NCBI RefSeq assembly: GCF_004345855.1
Contig: NZ_SLXN01000001.1
Location: 372,001-436,000 of the forward strand
Direction of reading: 5' to 3'
Origin: Sphingomonas sp. BK235
GTDB taxonomy: Bacteria; Pseudomonadota; Alphaproteobacteria; Sphingomonadales; Sphingomonadaceae
Length of the DNA stretch: 64,000 bases
Under the pieces are notes generated by a model. It ran no database searches. It was not told the origin of the DNA and was given only the letters and a program-made list of their open reading frames with translations. The translations under genes and the position numbers were made by a program. This document shows, in pieces, positions 8,576-17,236 of this stretch. Position 1 is the stretch's first letter; each line of letters starts with the position of its first letter.

Positions 8576-9279
8576 CGGTCTCGCGTCGCACCACGTTGCA
8601 GTGGATCGCCGCCGCGGCGACGCTGCCGCTGCCGGGCTGGGCCGCGTCGGCCGCCGCCGCGGCGACCGGCGCGCCGCCGCCCTTCGCGGTGGTCGACTGG
8701 CCGCGCGCGGTGCCCGAGCCGCCCGCCGCGCGCGGCTATGGGCGTGATCCCAAGCTGACCGAGCCGAGCGTACCCTGGCCGCTGACGTTCGACCGCGCGC
8801 AGCGCGCGACGATCGATCTGCTGGGGGACATGATCCTGCCGGAGGACACGGTCTCTCCGGGTGCGGGGAAGCTGGGCGTCGGCGCCTTCATCGACGAGTG
8901 GATCAGCGCGCCCTATCCGGTGCAGCGCGCCGACCGCGCGCGCGTCCTCGCCGGGCTGACATGGCTCGACGCGCAGAGCCGCGCGCTGCATCGGCAAGGC
9001 TTCGCCGCGCTGACCGTGCCGCAGCGCGCCGCCCTGCTGGACGCGCTGACGGTGGCGACGCCTTCGCCGGGGATGGTCGAGCCGGTGGCGTTCATGGACC
9101 GGCTGCGCAACCTGTTCGTGCTCGGCTTCTACACCCTGCCCGAAGGCAAGGCCGATATGGGCTATATCGGCGATCAACCCACGGAAGGGCCGTACCCCGG
9201 CCCGTCGCCCGAGGCGCTGGCGCATCTCGACGCCGCGCTGCGCGGGTTGAAGCTGTCGCCGGAGATGGCGCGCGGCTGA
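8572..9279 (+). CDS. Gluconate 2-dehydrogenase subunit 3 family protein
   Basis: A 235-aa protein with a Tat-like signal (SRRTTLQWIAAAATLPLPGW). The rest resembles the small subunit of membrane-bound gluconate dehydrogenases (MILPEDTVSPGAGKLGVGAFIDEW, FMDRLRNLFVLGFYT, YPGPSPEAL near the end). It overlaps the GMC flavoprotein gene by four bases. In known complexes this subunit helps export or mature the flavoprotein, and a cytochrome c subunit passes electrons to quinone. No cytochrome gene is present here. Confidence 0.82.
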   Translation: MTVSRRTTLQWIAAAATLPLPGWAASAAAAATGAPPPFAVVDWPRAVPEPPAARGYGRDPKLTEPSVPWPLTFDRAQRATIDLLGDMILPEDTVSPGAGKLGVGAFIDEWISAPYPVQRADRARVLAGLTWLDAQSRALHRQGFAALTVPQRAALLDALTVATPSPGMVEPVAFMDRLRNLFVLGFYTLPEGKADMGYIGDQPTEGPYPGPSPEALAHLDAALRGLKLSPEMARG

Positions 9280-9385
9280 GCCGAGGTGGCGTGATCGGTC
9301 CATGCTGTTCCCCGGGGACGCCGTGGCGCTCCGGGGAACCATGGGGCCGACCTACCATGTTAGTTGGCGAGCGGCCCGCCCCGTC

Positions 9386-9481
9386 CGTCATCCCGGCCTC
9401 GAGCCGGGATCCATCCTTCCGCGCGCGCACCGCCGGCAGTCCTCGCGGCGCGATGGATCCCGGGTCGAGCCCGGGATGACG
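9386..9481. repeat. 28-bp inverted repeat element, copy 1
   Basis: Arms at 9386-9413 and 9454-9481 are inverted copies of each other with two mismatches (outer ends CGTCATCCCGG). They are separated by 40 bases. The arms resemble the elements at 46980, 52595 and 62331. The 313-base gap between the small subunit gene and the NmrA-like gene holds this element and nothing else I can support. Confidence 0.8.
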
Positions 9482-9592
9482 GGGAGGGGAGAAGGCCCCG
9501 ATCTCTCATCGCAGCACCACTCGACCGAGAAGGCGGCGATGGCGACTCACCGAGCCGCCACCTCGCGCGGGGATGCCGCCGCTTTCCGCGGA

Positions 9593-10459
9593 TCAGCCAA
9601 CGGCGAGGCGCCGCGCGGTCTCGGCATAGTCATGGAGCGGGCGGCCCAGCATCCTCTCCATCCGCGCGCGATCGCCCGGTGCCGGGATCATGCCCTCGCT
9701 GACGTAACGTTCCGCCATCAACCGCATCTCATACGCCATCCAGCGGGGCATGAACGACGCCATGCTCTGCTCGAACCCGCTCGGGTCGTCGCCGCCATAG
9801 ACGATCGGGCGGCCCAGCACCTCGCTCCAGATCGCGGCCACGTCGGCGCCGGTAAGGGTCTCGGGTCCGACCAGGTTGATCGTCTCGCTCGGCAGCGGCG
9901 CGCTCGCGGCGTGGCGGCGGATCAGCTCGAGCGCGGCGATCTCGGCGATGTCACGCGCGTCGACCATCGCGATACCCTTGGCGCCGATCGGCATCGGATA
10001 GACCCCGTGGTCGAGCACCACGTCCTTCACCATCACCTCATTGTCGATGAAATAGGTCGGGCGCAGGATGGTGGCGCCGACGTCGAGCGCGTCCAGCAGC
10101 TGCTCCGCACCGCGCTTGACCGCGAAATGCGGCACGTTGACCGCGCCATCGGCACCGAACACCGACAGATAGACGATGCGTCGAACGCCCGCCTGATAGG
10201 CGACGTTGAGCGCGACGATCGCCTGGGTGAACTCGTCGCCTGTCACCGCATTGAGCAGGAACAGCGTGCTAACGCCATCGAGCGCGCGGCGCAGCGCGTC
10301 CACGTCGAGCGGGTCGCCCTGCGCCACCTCGACCGCGGTGGGAAAACTGGCCTTGCCGGGGTCGCGGGTAAGCACGCGCACGGGAGCGTCGCGGCGTACG
10401 AGCTGGTCGACGAGGTGGCGGCCGACGCGGCCGGTGGCACCGATCACGAGAATGGTCAT
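9593..10459 (-). CDS. NmrA-like NAD(P)-binding oxidoreductase
   Basis: A 288-aa atypical short-chain dehydrogenase. The N-terminal dinucleotide motif is ILVIGATGRVGRHLV. Later parts fit the NmrA/HSCARG group (GDPLDVDALRRALDG, VYLSVFGADGAVNVPHFAVK, LRPTYFIDNE, NLVGPETLTGADVAAIW). Such proteins reduce quinones or act as redox sensors. The start was chosen at the ATG before the Rossmann motif, with AAGGACA upstream. The open frame extends a further 42 codons, but that stretch looks non-coding. It is divergent from the TonB receptor. Confidence 0.85.
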   Translation of the reverse strand: MTILVIGATGRVGRHLVDQLVRRDAPVRVLTRDPGKASFPTAVEVAQGDPLDVDALRRALDGVSTLFLLNAVTGDEFTQAIVALNVAYQAGVRRIVYLSVFGADGAVNVPHFAVKRGAEQLLDALDVGATILRPTYFIDNEVMVKDVVLDHGVYPMPIGAKGIAMVDARDIAEIAALELIRRHAASAPLPSETINLVGPETLTGADVAAIWSEVLGRPIVYGGDDPSGFEQSMASFMPRWMAYEMRLMAERYVSEGMIPAPGDRARMERMLGRPLHDYAETARRLAVG

Positions 10460-10544
10460 GGCTGTGTCCTTCGATCTGCCTTGCTGACGGATCGAAGATG
10501 AGTGTTCCGGCATCGGGCGAATAGTCACGGGATTCAGATACGCC

Positions 10545-10560
10545 GTTCCACTAGCGGAAC
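10545..10560. promoter_or_regulatory. Palindrome GTTCC-N6-GGAAC, possible operator
   Basis: A perfect 5+5 inverted repeat (GTTCCACTAGCGGAAC) lies about 85 bases upstream of the NmrA-like gene in the 294-base divergent region. A half-site-like TGTTCC lies at 10503-10508. HxlR- or MarR-type regulators often sit by such oxidoreductase genes, but none is encoded here. The assignment is tentative. Confidence 0.3.
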
Positions 10561-10753
10561 ACCCGGATTGCTCGCGCCGCGGCAAGCCTGCCTCGCTTGC
10601 GTACGCTCTGTGTCATTTGGTTTCCATTGTTACAACTATGCAACACGCGGCGGTGAAAGGCGCCGGGTTGGCTGGGTAAGCGATTGTCAAAGCGCCCTAA
10701 AAAGCTGTCTCTCGGATGAACGAACAATCATGTCGTGAGACTTAGGGGGTCAC

Positions 10754-13700
10754 ATGAAATCCGCCCATCTGATGACGGCCACCGCGCTGGCGGCGTCGCT
10801 GGTGCTCGCCGTCCCGTCCTTCGCGCAGACCGGCGCGCCCGCGGCGCCGGCCGACGACACGCTGACGCCGGCCGATCAGGCGATCCGCGACGCCGAGGCG
10901 CAGACCCAGAGCGGCGGCGACATCGTCGTCACCGGATCGCGCATCGCGCGACCGAACCTCGACACGTCGGTGCCGGTGACCAGCTTCTCCTCGGCGCAGC
11001 TCACCAGCGTCGGGCAGGTGTCGCTCGGCGACACGCTCAACCGCATCCCCGCGCTGCGCTCCACGCTGAGCCAGGCGAATTCGACCGCGAGCATCGGCAC
11101 CGCCGGCATCAACGCGCTCGACCTGCGCGGCCTCGGCCCCGATCGCACGCTCGTGCTGGTCAACGGTCGCCGCCACATCTCGGGCTCGCCGGGCAGCTTC
11201 CTGATCGACACCAACTCGATCCCGACCGACCTGGTCGAGCGGATCGACGTCGTCACCGGCGGCAACTCGGGCGTCTATGGATCGGACGCGGTCTCGGGCG
11301 TCGTCAATTTCGTGCTCAAGCAGAATTTCGAGGGGCTGACGCTGCGCGCGCAGGGTGGGCTGTCGTCGCGCGGCGACCGCGGCTCCTATCTGGCGAGCGG
11401 CGTCTGGGGGAAGAATTTCGGCGAGGGCCGCGGCAATATCGCGGTCTCGGCCGAATATGCGCGGTCCGAGCAGTTGCTGTTCAGTGATCGCAACGCGCAG
11501 ACCGGCGCCTATACCGGCGTTCCCGGCTTCTATCAGACCCAGCGCACCACCTTCGTCAATCCGGACGGCACCGCGCGCAACGAGCCGCCCGCGGGCGATG
11601 GCATCCCCGACCGGTCCTATTTCGGTGTCAATCCGGGCAACACGTTCGGGATCATCTCGCTGGGTGGCGCGGTGCAGACCGCCTGTCCGGCCGCGACCGC
11701 GACCAATGCCGCGCGCCGCGCCGCCATCTGCACCGGGCAGACCTCGCCGACCGGGGGGCTGCTCAGCAATCCCTACGTCTTCCTGCCCGACGGGACGCTG
11801 GTGCGCGACAATCCGGCGATCGACAATCGCGCGGTCGGCGGCGGCGTGTTTGGCGGGCGCACCGCCTCGGGCGTCGAGGGCGCGATGCTGCTGCCCGGAC
11901 TGAGCCGCGCGAACTTCAACATCATCGCGCATTATGACGTGTCGGACGCGTTCAAGCCGTACGTCGAGGCCAAGTACGTCCACATCACCGCCAACCAGAC
12001 CTCGACCCAGCCGACCTTCGTCAACGGGCGGCTGCTGCCGACCTTCTCGACCCAGAACCCGTATCTGGGCGATCAGGCGCGTGCGACGCTGGGTACGATC
12101 CTGGCGCCGGGCGCGACCAGCTTCTCGTTCTTCCGCTTCAACAACGACATCGGCACCCGCGCCGAGGATCACAAGCGCGACACCTATCGCATCGTGCTCG
12201 GCGCGCGCGGTGACATCCTCGAGACCGGCAACTGGAAGTACGACGCCTTCGTCAATTATGGGCGCACCGAGACCTTCTACACCACCGGCGGCAACGTCGA
12301 CGTGCAGAAGTTCAACCGCGCGGCCGATGCGGTACGCAACAGCGCCGGACAGATCGTGTGCCGCGTCAACGCCGACGCCAGCGCCGCCAACGACGATCCG
12401 GCGTGCCGCCCGATCAACCTCTTCGGCGAGGGCGCGCCGGCGCTGACCCCCGAGGGCGTCGATTACGTGCTGGTCAACTCGTCGCGCAAGCAATGGGCCG
12501 AGCAGTGGAACGCGCTCTACTCGGTCAGCGGCGACAGCTCGGGCTTCCTGCGTTTGCCCGGCGGGCCGATCCAGACCGCCTTCGGCGTCGAATACCGTCG
12601 CGAGGATTATTACTCGGCCTATGATCCCTTCACCCGCGGCGAATATGCGCCGGGTCAGTCGAACACCTTCCTGAACGCGATCGCGGTCAGCGACGCGCCG
12701 GCGACCAGCGTGTTCGAGGCGTTCGGCGAGCTGCGCGTCCCGCTGCTGGCCGACCTGCCGCTGATCCGCGAGCTGACGCTGGAGGGCTCGGGGCGCGTCT
12801 CCAAGTATAATTTCCTCAGCAAGTCGGTCTATGCCTGGACCGCGGGCGGCGTGTGGTCGCCGGTGCGCGACCTGCGGCTGCGCATGACCTACTCGCGCGC
12901 GGTGCGTGCGCCCAACCTGGCCGACCTCTATGCCGGGACGAGCCAGACCTTCGCCAACAACTTCGTCGATCCGTGCAGCCAGGACGTGATCAACCAGGAG
13001 CCCAACCGCGCGCGCAATTGCGCCGCCGCGGGCGTGCCGACCACGATCACCTTGCCCGACGGCAGCACGCGTCCCTGGACCAACGCGCCGACCAGCGGGA
13101 TCCTCGGCACCAACGGCGGCAACCCCAATCTCGAGCCGGAGGTGAGCCACAACTTCACCGTCGGCGGGGTGTTCCAGCCGCGCTGGCTGCCGGGCGTGTC
13201 GCTGACGGTCGATTATTACAACATCCGCATCAATCAGGCGATCAATACGATCAGCGCGCAACAGCTGGTCAACCGCTGCTACGAGGATCCGGTCGGCCTC
13301 AACAATGCGTTCTGCGGGCTGGTCAATCGCCGCCGCGATGCGGGCAACAATATCGCCGACTACACCTTCGCCGGGCAGCAGGGGCGCCGCTTCGCGGGCT
13401 TCCCCGACTTCAACAATGGTATCGTCGGCAACGGCTTCACCAACAACCCCTTCAACTACGCGAAGCTGCAGACCAGCGGCATCGACGCCGAGCTGAACTA
13501 CGCGCACGCCTTCACCGAGGACATCAAGCTGAACGTGCGTACCGCGGTGAGCTGGCTGTCGACGCGCAACCAATTCACCTTCTTCTCGGACCCGAGCCGC
13601 TACACGCGGATCAAGAGCACGCTGGGCGATCCCGAGTGGCGTGGGCTGTTCTCCGCGAACATGACCGCGGGTCCGTTCGACCTGTCGCTGACCACGCAAT

Positions 13701-13993
13701 ATATCGGCAAGCAGACCGTCAGCGCGTGGAACGTGCAGAACCGCGAGCAGGATCGTCCGCCGACCGACGCCGACCGTAACCCCTTCAATTACTATCCGGA
13801 CGTGTTCATCCACGACATCCAGTTCGGCATCCGCGCGAACGAGCGGTTCCGGCTCTACGTCGGCGTGGACAATGTCAACGACCAGCTGCCGCCCTATGGC
13901 CTGACCGGTACCGGGGCGACCGACGCCAATATCAGCTCGATCTTCCCCAACACCGGGCGTTATTTCTATGCCGGTGCGAACATGAAGTTCTGA
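10754..13993 (+). CDS. TonB-dependent receptor, large Oar/SusC-like type
   Basis: A 1079-aa outer-membrane receptor. A cleavable signal (SLVLAVPSFAQ) is followed by the TonB-box/plug start GGDIVVTGSRIARPNLDTS and the plug signatures LDLRGLGPDRTLVLVNGRR and IDVVTGGNSGVYGSDAVSGV. A long beta-barrel ends in phenylalanine (YAGANMKF), as required by BAM. It is much longer than BtuB-type receptors and belongs to the sphingomonad/xanthomonad group linked to uptake of oligosaccharides, peptides or plant compounds. The substrate is not predictable here. GGGGG lies before the ATG, and a hairpin follows the gene. Confidence 0.9.
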   Translation: MKSAHLMTATALAASLVLAVPSFAQTGAPAAPADDTLTPADQAIRDAEAQTQSGGDIVVTGSRIARPNLDTSVPVTSFSSAQLTSVGQVSLGDTLNRIPALRSTLSQANSTASIGTAGINALDLRGLGPDRTLVLVNGRRHISGSPGSFLIDTNSIPTDLVERIDVVTGGNSGVYGSDAVSGVVNFVLKQNFEGLTLRAQGGLSSRGDRGSYLASGVWGKNFGEGRGNIAVSAEYARSEQLLFSDRNAQTGAYTGVPGFYQTQRTTFVNPDGTARNEPPAGDGIPDRSYFGVNPGNTFGIISLGGAVQTACPAATATNAARRAAICTGQTSPTGGLLSNPYVFLPDGTLVRDNPAIDNRAVGGGVFGGRTASGVEGAMLLPGLSRANFNIIAHYDVSDAFKPYVEAKYVHITANQTSTQPTFVNGRLLPTFSTQNPYLGDQARATLGTILAPGATSFSFFRFNNDIGTRAEDHKRDTYRIVLGARGDILETGNWKYDAFVNYGRTETFYTTGGNVDVQKFNRAADAVRNSAGQIVCRVNADASAANDDPACRPINLFGEGAPALTPEGVDYVLVNSSRKQWAEQWNALYSVSGDSSGFLRLPGGPIQTAFGVEYRREDYYSAYDPFTRGEYAPGQSNTFLNAIAVSDAPATSVFEAFGELRVPLLADLPLIRELTLEGSGRVSKYNFLSKSVYAWTAGGVWSPVRDLRLRMTYSRAVRAPNLADLYAGTSQTFANNFVDPCSQDVINQEPNRARNCAAAGVPTTITLPDGSTRPWTNAPTSGILGTNGGNPNLEPEVSHNFTVGGVFQPRWLPGVSLTVDYYNIRINQAINTISAQQLVNRCYEDPVGLNNAFCGLVNRRRDAGNNIADYTFAGQQGRRFAGFPDFNNGIVGNGFTNNPFNYAKLQTSGIDAELNYAHAFTEDIKLNVRTAVSWLSTRNQFTFFSDPSRYTRIKSTLGDPEWRGLFSANMTAGPFDLSLTTQYIGKQTVSAWNVQNREQDRPPTDADRNPFNYYPDVFIHDIQFGIRANERFRLYVGVDNVNDQLPPYGLTGTGATDANISSIFPNTGRYFYAGANMKF

Positions 13994-14016
13994 TCGGCGC
14001 GAGTGAGGCGACGACA

Positions 14017-14050
14017 ACGGGCCGCTTTCCCCATCGGGAGAGCGGCCCGT
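14017..14050 (+). terminator. Hairpin after the TonB receptor
   Basis: A perfect 10-bp inverted repeat ACGGGCCGCT (14017-14026) / AGCGGCCCGT (14041-14050), 24 bases after the stop. There is no T-run after it, so it may be a weak intrinsic terminator or an mRNA-stabilising stem. Confidence 0.6.
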
Positions 14051-14174
14051 CCGTCGTCCGGGGCGTGACCCGATGACAGCACGATGACGCGCGCGAGACG
14101 CGCGGACCTCGGTGGAGAATGTCGGAAGGGCGGACAGGTCGGCGGAGGCATGCGCTGCCCGATCGACGTTCCGC

Positions 14175-14248
14175 TGGAGGCGCGACCGGGAATCGAACCC
14201 GGGTGCAAGGATTTGCAGTCCTCTGCGTCACCACTCCGCCATCGCGCC
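14175..14248 (-). tRNA. tRNA-Cys (GCA anticodon)
   Basis: The minus strand folds as a 74-nt tRNA including an encoded CCA (complement of 14175-14177). The acceptor stem is GGCGCGA/TCGCGCC. The anticodon loop CTGCAAA gives GCA. The T-arm contains GGTTCGATTCC. The discriminator is U, the base required by cysteinyl-tRNA synthetase. The gene reads away from pcm. Confidence 0.96.
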
Positions 14249-14404
14249 TCGATGCGGTGGAGGCGCGCAGATGCGGGCAGCCGTGCCGCGTGTCAAGCGC
14301 CCGCGCGCGGCAAAGTGATTGGCGAAGCCGCGCGCGCGCGATACAAACCCGCCACACGCAACGTGTGTTGCATTACTAAAACAGCTATGTCACAGGAACG
14401 TCCG

Positions 14405-15076
14405 ATGACCGCCGCAGCCACCCTCCGTGACGATGATTTCACCGCGATGCGCCAGGCGATGGTGGCGAGCCAGCTGCGGACCGTGGCGGTGACCGATCCG
14501 CGCGTGGTCGCCGCGATGGCCGAGGTGCCGCGCGAGCGGTTCGTGCCCGTCGAATCCGCGCGCATGGCCTATCGCGACACCGCGATCGCGCTGGGGCAGG
14601 GACGCGCGCTCAACACGCCGCTCGCCACCGCGCGCCTGCTGGTCGAGGCGCGGTTGCGCGCGAGCGACCGCGTGCTGCTGATCGGCGCCGCGGGCGGCTA
14701 TACCGCGGCCGTTCTGGCGCGGATCGTCGCGCAGGTGATCGCGGTCGAGGAGGCGCCCGCGCTGGTGGCGCAGGCGCGTGCGGCGCTCGCCGGCGAGCCC
14801 AGGGTCACGCTGGTCGAGGCGCCGCTCGCGCACGGCCATGCCGCGGACGCGCCCTATGACGTGCTGCTGGTCGATGGCGCGGTCGAGGAGCTGCCGTCGA
14901 CGCTGCTGTCGCAGGTGGCGGACGGCGGCCGCATCGTCGCGGGCCTGGAGGAGCGCGGCGTGTTCCGCCTCGCCGCCGGCGCGCATCGCGGCGCGGCGAC
15001 CGCGCTGACCCCCTTCGCCGACATCGATTCCGTCCGGCTGCCGGGCTTCGCCAGGCCCCGCAGCTTCACCTTCTGA
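14405..15076 (+). CDS. pcm: Protein-L-isoaspartate O-methyltransferase family protein
   Basis: A 223-aa SAM-dependent methyltransferase of the PCMT family (MRQAMVASQLRT near the N-terminus, EVPRERFVP, LATARLLVEA). It repairs isoaspartyl residues in aged proteins. The SAM-binding loop reads LLIGAAGGYTAAV where the family usually has GTGSGY, so two positions of the glycine-rich loop differ. An AGGAA motif seven bases before the ATG at 14405 favours this start over an ATG 18 bases upstream. The gene precedes tolC by 13 bases, an arrangement common in alphaproteobacteria. Confidence 0.85.
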   Translation: MTAAATLRDDDFTAMRQAMVASQLRTVAVTDPRVVAAMAEVPRERFVPVESARMAYRDTAIALGQGRALNTPLATARLLVEARLRASDRVLLIGAAGGYTAAVLARIVAQVIAVEEAPALVAQARAALAGEPRVTLVEAPLAHGHAADAPYDVLLVDGAVEELPSTLLSQVADGGRIVAGLEERGVFRLAAGAHRGAATALTPFADIDSVRLPGFARPRSFTF

Positions 15077-15089
15077 TCGAGGTACTCGC

Positions 15090-16604
15090 TTGCGTCGACG
15101 TTCGCTGCTGCTGCTTCCGATGCTCGCACTGGCGAGCGCGCCGCTCTCCGCCGAGACGCTGCGGGACGCGCTCAATCAGGCCTATCGCAACAACCCGACG
15201 CTGACCGCGCAGCGCGCGTCGCAGCGCGCCAATGACGAGAACGTGCCGATCGCGCGCGCGGGCGGGCGGCCGACGATCACCACCTCGACCGGGGTGAGCG
15301 AGAACTTCCTGCGCGGCGGCAACAGCTTCAACACGCCGGAGCGGCAGCTGACCGCGTCCGCCGGGGTGACGCTGCCGATCTATCAGGGCGGGCGCGTCAA
15401 GAACGGCATCCGCGCCGCCGAGGTGCGGGTGGAGGCGGGGCAGGCCAATCTGCGCGGCGTCGAGGCGACCACGTTCACGGACGTGGTCAGCGCGTACAAC
15501 AACGTGCTGCGCGACGAGGCGATCGTCGGGCTCAACACGCAGAACGTGCGCGTGCTGGAGACCAATTTGCGCGCCAGCCGCGATCGCTTCGAGGTCGGCG
15601 ACCTGACCCGCACCGACGTGGCGCAGTCGCAGGCGCGGCTCAGTCTCGCGCGCGCGCAGCTCCAGTCCGCGCAGGCGACGCTGATCTCCAGCCGCGAGAC
15701 CTATGTCCGTCTGGTCGGCACGCCACCCGGCACGCTCGAGGCGCCACCGCCGCTGCCCAAACTGCCCAACAGCGCCGACGCCGCGGTCGACGTCGCGATA
15801 CAGGACAATCCCAACCTGCTCGCCGCGAACAAATTGCGCGAGGCGACCGGCTATGACGTGCGCGTCGCGCGCGCCAACCGGCTGCCGACGCTCGGCGCGA
15901 CAGTGTCGCAGAATTATTTCAACTATCTCGGCACCGCCGGGCGCGGCACCGCGGCGGGGCTGGGGATCGGCCAGACCGGGACCTCGACCGCGGTGGGCGC
16001 GACGATCAACCTGCCGCTGTTCCAGGGCGGGCGCCCCGCGGCGCAGATCCGCCAGGCGCAGGAATTGCGCGGTCAGGCGATCGAGCAGGCGACGGCGACC
16101 GAGCGCCAGGTGATCGCGGCGGCGCGCTCGGCCTATGCGGTATGGCGCTCCTCGCTCGAGGTGATCGCCTCGGCGGAGGAAGCGGTCAACGCCAACAAGC
16201 TGAGCCTGGAGGGCGTGCGCGCCGAGAACAGCGTCGGCACGCGCACCATCCTCGACATCCTCAACGCCGAGCAGGAATTGCTCAACAGCCAGGTCCAGCT
16301 CGTCACCGCGCGGCGCGACGCCTATGTCGCGGGCTTCTCGCTGCTCGCGGCGATGGGGCATGCCGAGGCGCAGGATCTCGGGCTCGACGGCGGCGCGCTC
16401 TACGATCCGATGGTCAATTATCGTGCCGTGCGCGGCAAGATCAACGATTTCGCGAGCGCGCCCGCGGCGGAGCCGGTCGCCACCAGCACCGCCAAGGTGG
16501 GCGCGCAGGACGCCACGGTGACCAAGCCGCTGGATCCTCTGCTCGAGAGCGATGTTGACAGATCGCCCGCGTTGACGACAGGTGTGGACCGACCGCGTCC
16601 TTGA
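15090..16604 (+). CDS. tolC: TolC-family outer-membrane efflux channel
   Basis: A 504-aa outer-membrane factor with a TTG start after GAGG. A signal peptide (LLLLPMLALASAPLSAE) precedes two OEP repeats, each rich in Asn, Gln and Ala helices (LRDALNQAYRNNPTLTAQR, TLPIYQGGRVKNGIRAAE, NLPLFQGGRPAAQIRQAQEL, GTRTILDILNAEQELLNSQV). TolC trimers provide the exit duct for RND/MFP pumps and type I secretion. No pump genes lie next to it. The C-terminal ~50 residues beyond the last repeat are low-complexity. Confidence 0.93.
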   Translation: MRRRSLLLLPMLALASAPLSAETLRDALNQAYRNNPTLTAQRASQRANDENVPIARAGGRPTITTSTGVSENFLRGGNSFNTPERQLTASAGVTLPIYQGGRVKNGIRAAEVRVEAGQANLRGVEATTFTDVVSAYNNVLRDEAIVGLNTQNVRVLETNLRASRDRFEVGDLTRTDVAQSQARLSLARAQLQSAQATLISSRETYVRLVGTPPGTLEAPPPLPKLPNSADAAVDVAIQDNPNLLAANKLREATGYDVRVARANRLPTLGATVSQNYFNYLGTAGRGTAAGLGIGQTGTSTAVGATINLPLFQGGRPAAQIRQAQELRGQAIEQATATERQVIAAARSAYAVWRSSLEVIASAEEAVNANKLSLEGVRAENSVGTRTILDILNAEQELLNSQVQLVTARRDAYVAGFSLLAAMGHAEAQDLGLDGGALYDPMVNYRAVRGKINDFASAPAAEPVATSTAKVGAQDATVTKPLDPLLESDVDRSPALTTGVDRPRP

Positions 16605-16638
16605 TGTTGCGCGGAAAACACGCTGTGAGGATCGCCCG

Positions 16639-17184
16639 ATGGCGGATGTGAACGCCGAACCCTCGATGGAGGACATCCTCGCCTCCATCAAGCGCGTGAT
16701 CAAAGAGGGCGAGACCCAGGTCCCGCCGCGCCGTCCGTCGCCGCGACCGCTCGGCGGCCATGAGCGCGATCACGTGCTCGAACTCAACGACTCGCTCGCG
16801 GCGCCCACGCCGACCGAGCCGCCGCGCGCGGCCGAGCCGCCCGCCGGCTCGGGCTTCGCCGCGGTCGAGCAAGCGTTCGGTGCCCCGGCGCCGAGCGCCG
16901 CCCCGGCTCACAGCCCTGCCGCCCCGACCCACAGCGCGGCCGCGCCGGCCGAAGCCTCGGCCGCGGCGGTGTCCGCCGCGACCGTCGAGGCGACCCGCGG
17001 CGCGCTCGGTGCGCTGTCGCGGCTGGTGGTCAAGCCGGAGCCCGACAGCGACGGGACGCTCGAAGGGCTGGTGCGCGACATGCTGCGCCCGATGCTGAGC
17101 GAATGGCTCGATCAGAACCTGCCGCGGCTGGTCGAGCAGATGGTCGCGCGCGAGATCGCCAAGATCACGGCGGGTCAGGGCTGA
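16639..17184 (+). CDS. popZ: PopZ-type polar organizing protein (DUF2497)
   Basis: A 181-aa protein with the PopZ layout: an N-terminal helix MEDILASIKRVIKEG, a long Pro/Ala-rich disordered linker (about residues 30-125), and a C-terminal helical block (LVRDMLRPMLSEWLDQNLP, VEQMVAREIAKI) that assembles PopZ into a polar network. In Caulobacter PopZ anchors the chromosome origin and cell-cycle kinases. The ATG at 16639 was preferred because the N-terminal helix starts there; the open frame extends 19 codons upstream. It ends close to the convergent histidine kinase gene. Confidence 0.88.
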   Translation: MADVNAEPSMEDILASIKRVIKEGETQVPPRRPSPRPLGGHERDHVLELNDSLAAPTPTEPPRAAEPPAGSGFAAVEQAFGAPAPSAAPAHSPAAPTHSAAAPAEASAAAVSAATVEATRGALGALSRLVVKPEPDSDGTLEGLVRDMLRPMLSEWLDQNLPRLVEQMVAREIAKITAGQG

Positions 17185-17236
17185 GCGAGGCGCGGTTCGG
17201 CTGAAATTCGGGAGCGGGGCGCGACGGCGCGCCCCA

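Noticed and set aside
9302..10501. A 399-codon plus-strand ORF
   Set aside because: It starts in the repeat element and continues antisense to the NmrA-like gene.
10742..14017. A 1091-codon minus-strand ORF covering the whole TonB receptor gene
   Set aside because: It is the antisense shadow of a well-supported gene. The product is rich in Arg, Ala, Gly and Val without domains or a signal peptide, as expected of antisense frames in GC-rich DNA.
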